Shown: positions 40,827 through 49,769, counted from the first letter of the stretch. The stretch: 64,000 bases of DNA from Brevibacillus_H sp041920465 (GCA_041920465.1 JBHGXW010000060.1:19192-83191); one strand, 5' to 3'. Numbers and translations are program-made. The notes: a model not told the origin generated them from the sequence alone.

Positions 40827-42164
40827 GTGAGGACTCGTTTTGTGAAACACTTTGGCCAAGTTGCTTTCCTTCTCGTATGTCTTTGTCTGATGGCGATTCC
40901 TTTCCAGCATGCAGCGCAAGCGAATGCAGAAAAGAAAACTGTCATGATTCCGCTTAAACAGAGAATTGAACGAGGACTGGAGAGTTTTCTGGAACGTGCG
41001 TTGGCAAGCGCAAAAGAGAAGGGCGCCGATCTGGTAGTTCTTGATATCGACACGCCTGGCGGTGAGATCGGGGCTGCCGGCAATATCGCCCGTTTGATCA
41101 GGGAAGCGCCAATGAAAACAGTCGCGTTTATTGACAATCAAGCTTTTTCGGCAGGGACATATATTTCCTTGAACGCCGATCAGATTGTCATGACTCCCGG
41201 CAGCAGCATGGGAGCGGCTACGCCGGTTTATCAGAACGGCAATGCCGCAGAGGCGAAAGTAATATCGGCCTGGTCGGAGATGATGGCCGGCGCAGCCAAG
41301 CTGAACAACCGCAATCCGGAGATCGCCCGGGCGATGGTGGAAATCGACAAGGAAATTCCCGGAATCAAACGAAGCGGTACGGTTCTCTCGCTTGATGCGA
41401 CGAAAGCGCTGGAGGTCGGCTACGCAGACAAAATCGTCAAGGACAAACAGGAGCTGTTTCGTTATTTAGGAGTACAGGAAGCGGATGTAGAGGAGATCCA
41501 GCCGACACTGAGCGAGCAGGTAGCCCGAATCGTGACCAGTCCTACCGTGATGAGTCTGTTGTTTGTGATCGGGTTGGTTGGATTGACAGCAGAATTATTC
41601 ATACCTGGATTCGGTGTGTCCGGTACGATCGGACTTCTGGCGTTCGCTTTATTCTTCTTCGGTCATTATGTTGCCGGTTTTGCCAGTTGGCTGCACATCG
41701 GGCTATTCTTGCTCGGGGGATTGCTCTTGATTCTCGAGATTTTTCTTCCCGGAGGGATTGTTGGCACTATTGGTTTTATCAGTCTGGTGTCAGGCATAAT
41801 ATTAGCAGCTTACGATACCGCGCAGGGGGCGCTTTCTCTTGGGATTGCCGCGATAGTCACAGCAATTGTCGCTTATCTGTTGGCAAAATACTTCGGGTTT
41901 AAAGGGGTATGGAGCCTGTTCATCCTCAAGGCCGAGCAAAGAAACGAAGAAGGATATGTGGCGCATACGGACAAACGCAGCTTGTTGAATCAAGCAGGCA
42001 CGGCGCTAACGCCGCTTCGTCCGGCCGGCATCGTCAAAATTGGCGGTCAGCGAATCGATGCGGTAAGTGCAGGCGGCTTTATTTCGGCAGGTTCTGCGAT
42101 TATCGTCATTCAAGTGGAAGGCACACGTGTTGTGGTGCAGGAACTGGACACAGAAATAAAATAG
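40827..42164 (+). CDS. yqeZ: NfeD-family membrane protease-like protein (YqeZ)
   Basis: The 445-residue protein has a signal peptide (QVAFLLVCLCLMAIPFQHAA), a ClpP-class serine protease domain (LVVLDIDTPGGEIGAAGNIA, AFIDNQAFSAGTYISLNADQ with the likely Ser, GSSMGAATPV), four to five membrane helices (about 240-355), and a C-terminal OB-fold NfeD domain. This is the NfeD1b type that is paired with flotillin genes. GTG 40827 follows AAAGGAGG. It is directly upstream of floA, and the pair is thought to organise membrane microdomains. Confidence 0.93.
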   Translation: MRTRFVKHFGQVAFLLVCLCLMAIPFQHAAQANAEKKTVMIPLKQRIERGLESFLERALASAKEKGADLVVLDIDTPGGEIGAAGNIARLIREAPMKTVAFIDNQAFSAGTYISLNADQIVMTPGSSMGAATPVYQNGNAAEAKVISAWSEMMAGAAKLNNRNPEIARAMVEIDKEIPGIKRSGTVLSLDATKALEVGYADKIVKDKQELFRYLGVQEADVEEIQPTLSEQVARIVTSPTVMSLLFVIGLVGLTAELFIPGFGVSGTIGLLAFALFFFGHYVAGFASWLHIGLFLLGGLLLILEIFLPGGIVGTIGFISLVSGIILAAYDTAQGALSLGIAAIVTAIVAYLLAKYFGFKGVWSLFILKAEQRNEEGYVAHTDKRSLLNQAGTALTPLRPAGIVKIGGQRIDAVSAGGFISAGSAIIVIQVEGTRVVVQELDTEIK

Positions 42165-42182
42165 TAAGGAGTAGATAGGAGT

Positions 42183-43187
42183 ATGCCAATAGATCCAGGA
42201 TTTCTTTCTTTTATTCTGTTAGTAGCATTTGGGATCATTGTCCTCTCGATTTTTTTCTCGTTTGTTCCGGTTATGCTGTGGATTTCAGCATTGGCCTCCG
42301 GAGTTCGAATCGGAATCATTACCCTTGTCGCCATGCGGCTTCGCCGGGTAATTCCGGCGCGTATCGTCAATCCGTTGATCAAGGCCCGCAAAGCCGGTCT
42401 GGAGCTGGATACCAATCAACTAGAGAGCCATTATCTCGCCGGGGGAAATGTTGACAGAGTGGTAGATGCTTTGGTTGCAGCTCAGCGTGCCGACATTCCG
42501 CTTGGCTTTGAACGAGCAGCCGCAATCGATTTGGCCGGTCGTGACGTTTTGCAGGCCGTACAAATGAGCGTGAATCCCAAAGTAATCGAAACACCGATCG
42601 TCGCGGCAGTTGCAATGGACGGGATAGAGGTGAAGGCGAAAGCGAAAGTAACGGTACGCGCCAACATTGACCGTCTGGTTGGCGGTGCGGGTGAAGAAAC
42701 GATTATTGCCCGTGTCGGCGAGGGGATTGTTACGACAATCGGTTCATCGCAGCAACATAAGGACGTATTGGAAAACCCGGACCGCATCTCGCAGACTGTT
42801 TTGAATAAAGGCTTGGATGCGGGAACTGCCTTTGAAATCTTGTCGATCGACATTGCCGATGTGGATGTAGGCAAGAACATCGGAGCACAGCTTCAAACCG
42901 ATCAGGCGGAGGCAGATAAGCGGATTGCCCAGGCGAAAGCGGAAGAACGCCGCGCGATGGCAGTGGCTTTGGAGCAGGAGATGAAAGCCCGTGTCCAAGA
43001 GATGAAAGCCAAAGTGGTGGAAGCAGAAGCGGAAGTTCCGCTTGCCATGGCGGAAGCCCTCCGTTCAGGCAAACTGGGCGTGATGGACTACTACAATTTG
43101 CAAAATATCATGGCGGATACCAACATGCGCCAATCCTTCAGCCATACCAGCGAAAAACCAAAAGATATCGACTTTGACAAAAAGTAG
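42183..43187 (+). CDS. floA: Flotillin-like protein FloA
   Basis: The 334-residue protein has an N-terminal membrane hairpin (FILLVAFGIIVLSIFFSFVP), the SPFH-type region (AIDLAGRDVLQAVQMSVNPK, VKAKAKVTVRANIDRLVGGA, EETIIARVGEGIVTTIGSS), and an Ala/Glu-rich coiled coil (QAEADKRIAQAKAEERRAMA). This is YqfA/FloA, a scaffold of functional membrane microdomains in Bacillus. AAGGAGTAGATAGG lies upstream of ATG 42183, 19 bases after the nfeD gene. Confidence 0.96.
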   Translation: MPIDPGFLSFILLVAFGIIVLSIFFSFVPVMLWISALASGVRIGIITLVAMRLRRVIPARIVNPLIKARKAGLELDTNQLESHYLAGGNVDRVVDALVAAQRADIPLGFERAAAIDLAGRDVLQAVQMSVNPKVIETPIVAAVAMDGIEVKAKAKVTVRANIDRLVGGAGEETIIARVGEGIVTTIGSSQQHKDVLENPDRISQTVLNKGLDAGTAFEILSIDIADVDVGKNIGAQLQTDQAEADKRIAQAKAEERRAMAVALEQEMKARVQEMKAKVVEAEAEVPLAMAEALRSGKLGVMDYYNLQNIMADTNMRQSFSHTSEKPKDIDFDKK

Positions 43188-43199
43188 AGGCGGGATGAG

Positions 43200-43640
43200 A
43201 TGGATCTCTTTGACCTCTTGTTCGATCTTATAGGCCTTTTGATTGGGCTGATCGGCAAATTTTGGATGCTTATTCTCATTTTTCTTGGCTATACTTTGTT
43301 CGGCAAATCGCGCGGATACAAAAAAAGGACGCCAACTATGAGGCCTCCAGTCCTGACTCCCGTATATTCTCCGGAAGCTCCAAGGGAAGTTTCCGAATCA
43401 AGGCGAAATGAAGCTTCCTATCCACCTGTTGAGACGAAGACAGCGGAGGAAGATACCGTTCTCACCACGCAGGCAGCCAATCCGTTAATTCCGTCTGCAG
43501 CCATTGAGCCAGCTGTTGATTCTTCTGAAGAACCAGCTCCGCCTGATCCGCGGGAAGCTATGAAATGGGCGATGATTTTTTCAGAGCCGCGGGCAAAAGC
43601 ACCCTATTCTCCACCTGGAAAATTTATAAAGTACAAATAG
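43200..43640 (+). CDS. Small membrane protein downstream of floA
   Basis: A 146-residue protein with one or two membrane segments at the N-terminus (DLIGLLIGLIGKFWMLILIF) followed by a Lys/Arg stretch and a Pro/Glu/Ala-rich cytoplasmic-type tail. It sits where yqfB lies in B. subtilis, 12 bases after floA, but I do not recognise it as YqfB. Placement suggests it may work with the flotillin. GGCGGGATGAG precedes ATG 43200. Confidence 0.7.
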   Translation: MDLFDLLFDLIGLLIGLIGKFWMLILIFLGYTLFGKSRGYKKRTPTMRPPVLTPVYSPEAPREVSESRRNEASYPPVETKTAEEDTVLTTQAANPLIPSAAIEPAVDSSEEPAPPDPREAMKWAMIFSEPRAKAPYSPPGKFIKYK

Positions 43641-43666
43641 TCAGGGATGTTCCCTGACTATTTTTT
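43636..43666 (+). terminator. Terminator after the floA operon
   Basis: AATAGTCAGGGA (43636-43647) pairs with TCCCTGACTATT (43651-43662) around a 3-base loop, continuing into T. Confidence 0.92.
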
Positions 43667-43798
43667 GTTTGGGTTTTCTTAGCATGATCAAAGACCCCTC
43701 GCGCATAGGCATATAAGAGAGGGACTCTGTGGGGATTTGATTCAGGTTTGATGACAGCATAATCGGCGCATAGCGCCAGTACGAAGGGGGCTTACACC

Positions 43799-44083
43799 AT
43801 GAGACGTTGGAGCCGCCGCCTGCGCCGATTGGCTGTAGGCGTGCTAGATTTGCCGCAAGATGTGGTTCTTGAAGTCCCGCGAATTACGATGATCGGCCAT
43901 CTGCAAATGTATATAGAAAACCATCGCGGCGTTCTTCACTTCAACGACAAAGAGCTTCGTTTGCTGCTTACGAGAGGGCAGCTGTTGGTCCAGGGCGAAC
44001 AATTGGTGATCCGGGCGATTTTGCCGGAAGAAGTTCTGCTCGAAGGAAGAATTGCCGGAGTGAAATTTTTGGAGCAGTCATAA
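43799..44083 (+). CDS. yqfC: Sporulation protein YqfC
   Basis: The 94-residue protein matches YqfC: LAVGVLDLPQDVVLEVPRIT, MIGHLQMYIENHRGVLHFND and LRLLLTRGQLLVQGEQLVIR. In B. subtilis yqfCD is a sigma-E operon of the mother cell, and YqfD mutants are affected in sporulation. CGAAGGGGGC precedes ATG 43799. It is 25 bases upstream of yqfD. I could not identify a convincing sigma-E promoter in the 130 bp upstream. Confidence 0.93.
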   Translation: MRRWSRRLRRLAVGVLDLPQDVVLEVPRITMIGHLQMYIENHRGVLHFNDKELRLLLTRGQLLVQGEQLVIRAILPEEVLLEGRIAGVKFLEQS

Positions 44084-44108
44084 CTTGTATGTGTGGGAGG
44101 ACGGTACA

Positions 44109-45329
44109 ATGCGCAATACCTTGCGAGATTGGATGGAAGGACATGTTACGATTACCGTTCGCGGAAAACGATTTGAGAGATTAATCAATCTTGCCGTCCG
44201 TGACGGTTTGCACATCTGGAATATCAGAAGGCAGGGAATGGAAGCAGGGCAGTGCGACATTTTGATCCGGGACTACTTTCGCCTTCGCCCATTATTGCGT
44301 CAGACAGGCTGTCGCTGCCATGTGGTGAAAAGAGAAGGCTTTCCTTTTTGGCTGGTTAAAATGCGCATGCGTGCTGGACTAGCTATCGGAGCTCTGCTTT
44401 TTTTCCTTGGAATGTACATGCTGTCCAGTTTCGTTTGGAGCGTAGATGTGGTTGGCACGCACAAACTCTCTGTTTCACAGGTGAGTCAAGCTGCCGAAAA
44501 AATCGGGATTAAACCGGGGGCATGGAAGGTCAAACTAAAGGAACCGCAAGTTCTTCAACGTGAGCTGCTGAAATCTCTTCCTGACGCTTCCTGGATCGGT
44601 GTTGAAATAAATGGAACCAAGGCGATCATTTCGGTTGTGGAAAAAGAACAGGAAGAAAAACCGAAACCGCTTAGTCCGAGAAATCTGGTAGCCAGGAAAA
44701 AAGCGGTCGTACACAGTATTTTGGCTGAAGCAGGCAAAACGATGGTAAGCGTCAATCAGTATGTCAACAAGGGTCAAGTCTTGATTTCAGGAATTATCGG
44801 CAACGAGACCAGACAAAGGGTTGTGGCGGCACGAGGCAGAGTGGAAGGAGAAGTATGGTATGTCTCCAGCGTTTCTGTTCCGATTCAACAAAAACGGTAT
44901 GTATATACAGGGATGACAGAGGATAACCATTTCCTGTTGGCGGGAAATTACGCTCTCCGCATCTGGCCGTTTCAAGTTCAGCCTTTCAAGCGTTTTGAGA
45001 CAGTGGAAGAGAAGTATCAATTCTCCTACAAAGATTTTCTGTTTCCGCTCGGCTGGAAGGTGGAGAGAAGACAGGAGATGGAAGAGCAGCAGGTTCGCCT
45101 GACGAAGGATCAGGCCGTGGAAATCGGCAGGAAGTTCGCCCGTCAGGATGTGCTCGGACGAGCCGGGAAGGATGCATCCATTAAAGAAGAAAAAGTTTTG
45201 CACGTGAAAGAAGAGAATGGTAAAGTTTACTTGAGTATTCATTTTGCAGTCATCGAAGATATTGCCGAAGAACAGTTGATTACTCAGCTTCCGCTGCCTC
45301 CAAAAAAGAGTGCGGACCAACCCAACTAA
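44109..45329 (+). CDS. yqfD: Sporulation protein YqfD
   Basis: A 406-residue membrane protein. One membrane segment lies at about residues 85-108 (AGLAIGALLFFLGMYMLSSF), before it is a cytoplasmic domain with GHVTITVRGKRFERLINLAV, and after it a large external domain. Family YqfD (needed for normal sporulation in B. subtilis, mechanism unknown). ATG 44109 is chosen since GGGAGG is 8 bases upstream; the ORF is open eight codons earlier. Followed by phoH as in other Bacillales. Confidence 0.93.
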   Translation: MRNTLRDWMEGHVTITVRGKRFERLINLAVRDGLHIWNIRRQGMEAGQCDILIRDYFRLRPLLRQTGCRCHVVKREGFPFWLVKMRMRAGLAIGALLFFLGMYMLSSFVWSVDVVGTHKLSVSQVSQAAEKIGIKPGAWKVKLKEPQVLQRELLKSLPDASWIGVEINGTKAIISVVEKEQEEKPKPLSPRNLVARKKAVVHSILAEAGKTMVSVNQYVNKGQVLISGIIGNETRQRVVAARGRVEGEVWYVSSVSVPIQQKRYVYTGMTEDNHFLLAGNYALRIWPFQVQPFKRFETVEEKYQFSYKDFLFPLGWKVERRQEMEEQQVRLTKDQAVEIGRKFARQDVLGRAGKDASIKEEKVLHVKEENGKVYLSIHFAVIEDIAEEQLITQLPLPPKKSADQPN

Positions 45330-45355
45330 GTTGATCGTAAGGAGATGGAGACCTT

Positions 45356-46330
45356 TTGCACGTTCAAGAAGAGGTAAAAATCCAATTTACTGATGCATCC
45401 GAGGCACTGCTGTTGTTTGGACCACATGATGCCTATCTTAAACAAATCGAAGAGAAGACACCAGCGAAGATTGTCACAAGAAGTGGTGAAATAGCGATTA
45501 GTGGTGAAAAAGAAGAAGTAGCAAGGCTTGCTTCTCTGTTTGACATCCTCCTCCAATTGGTTCGCCGAGGTATTACGCTGTCCGAGAGGGATGTTTCCTA
45601 TGCGATGCAATTATCCATGAAGGACGAAGCGGAACAGCTTCTCCATCTTTACGACGAGGAAGTGGCCCGGACCCAGCGCGGCAAAATTATTCGAGCCAAA
45701 ACGTTGGGACAAAGACATTATTTATCTGCAATTAAACGCCATGATATCGTGTTTGGAATCGGTCCTGCCGGAACCGGAAAAACGTATCTGGCTGTCGTCA
45801 TGGCGGTGAACGCGCTAAAAGGCGGCCGAGTCAAACGAATTGTGCTTACCCGTCCCGCTGTAGAAGCTGGGGAGAGTCTAGGCTTTCTTCCGGGGGATTT
45901 GCAAGAGAAGGTTGATCCGTATTTACGCCCGCTCTATGATGCTTTGTACGATATGCTAGGGAACGAGCAAGTGGTCAAAATGATGGAACGCGGCCTCATT
46001 GAAGTGGCACCGCTCGCATATATGCGGGGACGCACCTTGGAAGATTCTTTCGTCATTTTGGACGAGGCACAGAATACTACACCGGAGCAAATCAAAATGT
46101 TCTTGACCCGTTTGGGCTTCGGTTCCAAGATGGTGATCACCGGCGATATTACGCAGATTGACTTGCCCAAGGGAAAAAAATCAGGTCTCAAGGAAGCGGA
46201 GCGGATATTGGCCCCGATTCCGGAAATCGCCTTCATTCGCTTTCAGGAGTCTGATGTCGTGCGCCATTCATTGGTGCAAAAAATCATCGAAGCATATGCC
46301 CGTGAAGAAGCAGATCACGGTTATCAATAA
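45356..46330 (+). CDS. phoH: PhoH-family ATPase
   Basis: The 324-residue P-loop NTPase has GIGPAGTGKTYLAVVMAVNA (Walker A), VKRIVLTRPAVEAGESLGFL, DSFVILDEAQNTTPEQIKMF (Walker B) and KMVITGDITQIDLPKGKKSG. The N-terminal 100 residues are a KH-like domain. PhoH proteins are linked to RNA metabolism and lie upstream of ybeY. TTG 45356 follows AAGGAGATGGAG. In Bacillales a 7TM-HD hydrolase gene (pgpH) usually lies between phoH and ybeY; here only 23 bases separate them. Confidence 0.95.
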   Translation: MHVQEEVKIQFTDASEALLLFGPHDAYLKQIEEKTPAKIVTRSGEIAISGEKEEVARLASLFDILLQLVRRGITLSERDVSYAMQLSMKDEAEQLLHLYDEEVARTQRGKIIRAKTLGQRHYLSAIKRHDIVFGIGPAGTGKTYLAVVMAVNALKGGRVKRIVLTRPAVEAGESLGFLPGDLQEKVDPYLRPLYDALYDMLGNEQVVKMMERGLIEVAPLAYMRGRTLEDSFVILDEAQNTTPEQIKMFLTRLGFGSKMVITGDITQIDLPKGKKSGLKEAERILAPIPEIAFIRFQESDVVRHSLVQKIIEAYAREEADHGYQ

Positions 46331-46353
46331 ATGGAAGTAGAGGGAACCAATAC

Positions 46354-46833
46354 GTGTTGAACATCGAGATTTTGAACGAACAATCGGAAGAAATTACGGC
46401 AGAACAAGAAGAGCTGATTCGCACTTGTCTGTCTGCCGCGGCTGAACGGGAGGAAGTAGCCGGCGAAGTAGTCGTGACGTTGGTTGATGATGAACGCATT
46501 CATGAACTGAATCGCGATTACCGTGGCGTAGACCGCCCGACAGATGTGCTATCCTTCGCCATGAACGAGACGGGAGAAGGAGAAATGGAAATTTACATGG
46601 ATGAAGAAGAGATGGACGAGTATCCCAACATGCTTGGCGATATTGTCATCTCCATTCCCCGTACCAAAGCGCAAGCAAAAGAGTACGGACATTCCTTTGA
46701 GCGCGAATTGGGTTTTTTGACGGTTCACGGCTTCCTGCATCTGCTGGGGTACGACCATAACACACCGCAAGAAGAGCAAGAAATGTTTGGACGACAAGAA
46801 GAGATTCTCGCCAAAATCGGTTTGACCAGATAG
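46354..46833 (+). CDS. ybeY: Endoribonuclease YbeY (rRNA maturation)
   Basis: The 159-residue metalloprotein has HGFLHLLGYDHNTPQE with the HGxxHLxGYDH zinc site, and LNRDYRGVDRPTDVLSFAMN. YbeY processes the 3' end of 16S rRNA and takes part in ribosome quality control. GTG 46354 or the adjacent TTG 46357 may start it; AGAGGG lies 9 bases before the GTG. It is followed within 10 bases by the undecaprenol kinase gene. Confidence 0.96.
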   Translation: MLNIEILNEQSEEITAEQEELIRTCLSAAAEREEVAGEVVVTLVDDERIHELNRDYRGVDRPTDVLSFAMNETGEGEMEIYMDEEEMDEYPNMLGDIVISIPRTKAQAKEYGHSFERELGFLTVHGFLHLLGYDHNTPQEEQEMFGRQEEILAKIGLTR

Positions 46834-46843
46834 GGGATTTCCA

Positions 46844-47227
46844 TTGAAAGAATGGTTGCGACTCATTCGTAGTTTTACCTATGCTTGGAGCGGAATCAAA
46901 TATACGTTTCGGACACAGCGAAACATGCAAATCCACGGGATGATGACTCTGATCGTACTTCTTTTGTTATGGTGGCTCGATCTTCCGCGTGGAGATGTTT
47001 TGCTGGTCTTTTTTTTGATTGCTCTTGTCCTGTCGCTTGAATTAATGAATACGGCCGTCGAGTCTGTGGTTGATCTGGTGACCGATGAATGGAAGGAAAA
47101 AGCCAAAATCGCCAAGGATACAGCGGCGGGAGCAGTCCTTGCAGCGGCAATTTTTTCGGTTATCATCGGGCTTTGGGTGTTTGTCCCCCCTTTATGGGAA
47201 AAAATAATAGGGATCATTCATCATTAG
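46844..47227 (+). CDS. dgkA: Undecaprenol/diacylglycerol kinase DgkA family
   Basis: The 127-residue trimeric-type membrane kinase has three helices and the core signature SLELMNTAVESVVDLVTDEW, followed by KAKIAKDTAAGAVLAAAIFS. Gram-positive members phosphorylate undecaprenol for cell wall synthesis. TTG 46844 has GGGGAT 8 bases upstream. Its TAG stop is immediately followed, in the same frame, by the C-terminal part of an unrelated protein family (see 47228). Confidence 0.93.
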   Translation: MKEWLRLIRSFTYAWSGIKYTFRTQRNMQIHGMMTLIVLLLLWWLDLPRGDVLLVFFLIALVLSLELMNTAVESVVDLVTDEWKEKAKIAKDTAAGAVLAAAIFSVIIGLWVFVPPLWEKIIGIIHH

Positions 47228-47410
47228 TTTGCCGGGCGGCATTCAAACGTTGGAATTCCTGCCAAAGGCTGGCTTGCGCTAGTGCCGCGTGAAGCAGTAC
47301 AATATCTTGACCTACCAATTGAAGACGGGTTGAAATTTGTGATTTCCGGCGGTGTGGACCCGCCCAGCGCACAAACTGCCCGCCTTGCTGAACCAATGAG
47401 GGATTTGTAA
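47228..47410 (+). pseudogene. C-terminal remnant of a DUF502-like protein
   Basis: The 60 codons after the dgkA stop are open and in the dgkA frame, ending at TAA 47408. They read RHSNVGIPAKGWLALVPREA, then VQYLDLPIEDGLKFVISGGV and DPPSAQT. This resembles the C-terminus of DUF502 membrane proteins (pattern GxLxLVPREDV, LDMSVEDALKLVISGGV). There is no start codon with a ribosome site and no N-terminal half, so it looks like a relic of a gene once located between dgkA and cdd. The family call is from memory of the pattern. Confidence 0.6.
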
Positions 47411-47425
47411 GGAGAGGTGGACGAT

Positions 47426-47824
47426 TTGAAAGATCAGGATTTGATTCAAAAAGCGCTTGAGGCACGCCAAATGGCTTATGTGCCATATTCCAAATTTGCT
47501 GTCGGCGCCGCCTTGTTAAGTGAGACCGGCAAAGTATACCTCGGCTGTAATATAGAGAATGCCGCCTATTCGTTGTGCAATTGTGCGGAGCGGACTTCTT
47601 TGTTTAAAGCATATTCCGAAGGTGATCAATCATACAAGGCGATTGCTGTCGTCGCCGACACAAAGCAGCCGGTTCCCCCTTGTGGTGCGTGCCGCCAAGT
47701 GATGGTAGAGCTTTGCCCTCCGGACATGAAAGTGATTTTATCCAATTTAAAAGGAGACGTCACCGAAACTACCGTTAGAGAGCTGCTGCCGGGGGCTTTT
47801 ACCAAGGAGGATTTACGTGGATAA
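47426..47824 (+). CDS. cdd: Cytidine deaminase
   Basis: The 132-residue homotetrameric-type enzyme has GCNIENAAYSLCNCAERTSL, with the CAE catalytic motif, and PVPPCGACRQVMVEL, with the other two zinc Cys. It deaminates cytidine and deoxycytidine to uridine forms. TTG 47426 is preferred because AAGGAGAGGTGG then has normal spacing; GTG 47417 overlaps the site. The cdd 3' end overlaps era by 8 bases, with the era ribosome site inside cdd. Confidence 0.97.
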   Translation: MKDQDLIQKALEARQMAYVPYSKFAVGAALLSETGKVYLGCNIENAAYSLCNCAERTSLFKAYSEGDQSYKAIAVVADTKQPVPPCGACRQVMVELCPPDMKVILSNLKGDVTETTVRELLPGAFTKEDLRG

Positions 47825-48737
47825 TCGCAGCAAAACCAAAGTACCGTTCAAATCAGGCTTCGTCGCCATCGTGGGCCGTCCCAACGTAGGCAAATCAACA
47901 CTCTTGAATCATATCGTCGGCCAAAAAATTGCCATTATGTCCAACAAACCGCAAACCACCCGCAACAAGATCAGAGCCGTACATACGACTGAACGGGGAC
48001 AAATTATTTTTCTTGATACACCGGGCATTCACAAGCCGAAATCAAAACTGGGCAATTACATGGTCGAGGTTGCCGAGAATGCCTTGAATGAAGTGGATCT
48101 GATCCTGTTCGTGATCGATGCCACCGAGAAGCGGGGAGCGGGCGACGACTTTATTATCGAGCGTTTGAAGCAGGTGAAAACACCGGTTTTTCTCGTCATT
48201 AATAAAATTGATCAGGTTCACCCTGAGCAGCTTTTGCCGATCATCGACGACTATCGCAAGCTGTACGACTTTAAGCAGATTGTACCTGTATCCGCATTGG
48301 AGGGGAATAACACCGGGGCTCTTTTGGAAGCGATTTACGGGGAGATGGAAGAAGGGCCGATGTATTATCCGGCCGATCAGGTAACCGACCATCCTGAGCG
48401 CTTCGTTGTGGCCGAGCTGATCCGGGAAAAAGTTCTCCATCTGACACATGAGGAAGTGCCGCACTCCATTGCGGTCACCGTGGAGGAGATGAAGCGGCGC
48501 GAGGATGGTCAAACCTTGTATATTTACGCCGCCATTTATGTGGAGCGTGACTCGCAAAAAGGAATCCTGATCGGCAAAAAAGGCGAAATGCTGAAAGAGA
48601 TTGGGCGGCGTGCCCGCCTTGACATCGAACGGCTGCTTGGCAACAAAACGTTTCTGGAAATCTGGGTCAAAGTGAAGAAGGATTGGCGCAATCAGGAGCG
48701 AATGCTGCGCAACTTCGGTTTTTACGATGAAGAGTAA
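47817..48737 (+). CDS. era: Ribosome assembly GTPase Era
   Basis: The 306-residue protein has AIVGRPNVGKSTLLNHIVGQ (G1), QTTRNKIRAVHTTERG (G2), FLDTPGIHKPKSKLGNYMVE (G3), LVINKIDQVHPE (G4) and a C-terminal KH domain (GILIGKKGEMLKEIGRRARL). Era binds the 3' end of 16S rRNA during 30S maturation. GTG 47817 follows ACCAAGGAGGAT. Translationally coupled to cdd. Confidence 0.98.
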   Translation: MDNRSKTKVPFKSGFVAIVGRPNVGKSTLLNHIVGQKIAIMSNKPQTTRNKIRAVHTTERGQIIFLDTPGIHKPKSKLGNYMVEVAENALNEVDLILFVIDATEKRGAGDDFIIERLKQVKTPVFLVINKIDQVHPEQLLPIIDDYRKLYDFKQIVPVSALEGNNTGALLEAIYGEMEEGPMYYPADQVTDHPERFVVAELIREKVLHLTHEEVPHSIAVTVEEMKRREDGQTLYIYAAIYVERDSQKGILIGKKGEMLKEIGRRARLDIERLLGNKTFLEIWVKVKKDWRNQERMLRNFGFYDEE

Positions 48738-48851
48738 GAGTGCTTCGCCGATAAAATATACGTGTCAATAATTCCAAGGGATAGACTACTACGCTTGGGC
48801 AGATTCTATAGTTAGAAGGGGATAAATCCGATACGGAAAGGATGATGCATT

Positions 48852-49007
48852 ATGCTTCGCGACTTTTCATGGAATTATTTCGCTTCAACAGGAGATATTC
48901 ATGCATACCTTCTTTATCGGGAACATCCTGATTCGCTTGGCAGCCCGGATGAAGAGCTGTTGGAATCTGCACGGCTTGATACGGGTGAATCAACTGCATG
49001 CTTGTAA
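48852..49007 (+). CDS. yqzL: YqzL-like small protein
   Basis: A 51-residue protein, MLRDFSWNYFASTGDIHAYL, then LYREHPDSLGSPDEELLESA. It matches the short YqzL proteins found between era and recO in Bacillales. Function unknown. GGAAAGGAT lies upstream of ATG 48852. Its last 10 bases overlap the start of recO, suggesting coupled translation. Confidence 0.8.
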   Translation: MLRDFSWNYFASTGDIHAYLLYREHPDSLGSPDEELLESARLDTGESTACL

Positions 49008-49768
49008 AATGGGAAGGTATTGTGATTCGCAGTGTCGACTACGGAGAATCAAGTAAAGTGTTAACTGTTTTTACCCGAGAGCACGGCAAGATAGGGATCA
49101 TGGCTCGCGGTGCCAAAAAACCGAAAAGCCGCCTAGCTGCCGTGTCTCAACTATTTACATACGGCTACTATCTGTGCAAAAAGGGACCAGGCACAGGCAT
49201 GCCCGATTTATCGCAAGGAGAAATCGGCGATTCTTTCGCCGATTTGCGGCAGGACCTGATGAAAACGGCCTACGCTGCCTATATCGTGGAGCTTCTGGAT
49301 CGGCTGACAAGCGAACACGAGCCCAATCCCTATCTGTTTCAACTTTTGCGATTGACACTCTCTTACATAGACGAAGGAAAAGACCCGGAGATTTTGTGCC
49401 GGATTTTTGAAAGCAAAATGCTGATTGTAGCCGGGATAAAACCCCAGTTGAACGCTTGTGCCAATTGCGGGGAAGTGCGTGAACCGTACGCATTTTCCGT
49501 CGCGCATGGCGGGTTGTTGTGTCCGGTTTGTCTGTCCCATGATCCGCACCCAATCGCCATGACACCTGCTGTATGGAAATTATTGCGACTATTTCAGCTT
49601 TTTGACCTTGAGCGACTAGGGGAAATAGAAGTGAAAGACGCCACCCGCAACCAACTGAAGCATGTGCTTCGGAGATTTATGGAAGAACATCTGGACATCA
49701 GGCTCAAAAGCAGGAACTTCCTCGATCAGGTGGAAAAACTGCAGGCAGGCTTGGAGAAGAACAAGTGA
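48998..49768 (+). CDS. recO: DNA repair protein RecO
   Basis: The 256-residue protein has the N-terminal OB fold (WEGIVIRSVDYGESSKVLTV, REHGKIGIMARGAKKPKSRL) and a C-terminal zinc site with CANCGE and CPVC about 30 residues apart. RecO loads RecA with RecR and RecF. ATG 48998 overlaps yqzL. In B. subtilis glyQS would follow; here a short terminator and ccpN follow instead. Confidence 0.95.
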   Translation: MLVKWEGIVIRSVDYGESSKVLTVFTREHGKIGIMARGAKKPKSRLAAVSQLFTYGYYLCKKGPGTGMPDLSQGEIGDSFADLRQDLMKTAYAAYIVELLDRLTSEHEPNPYLFQLLRLTLSYIDEGKDPEILCRIFESKMLIVAGIKPQLNACANCGEVREPYAFSVAHGGLLCPVCLSHDPHPIAMTPAVWKLLRLFQLFDLERLGEIEVKDATRNQLKHVLRRFMEEHLDIRLKSRNFLDQVEKLQAGLEKNK

Positions 49769-49769
49769 A

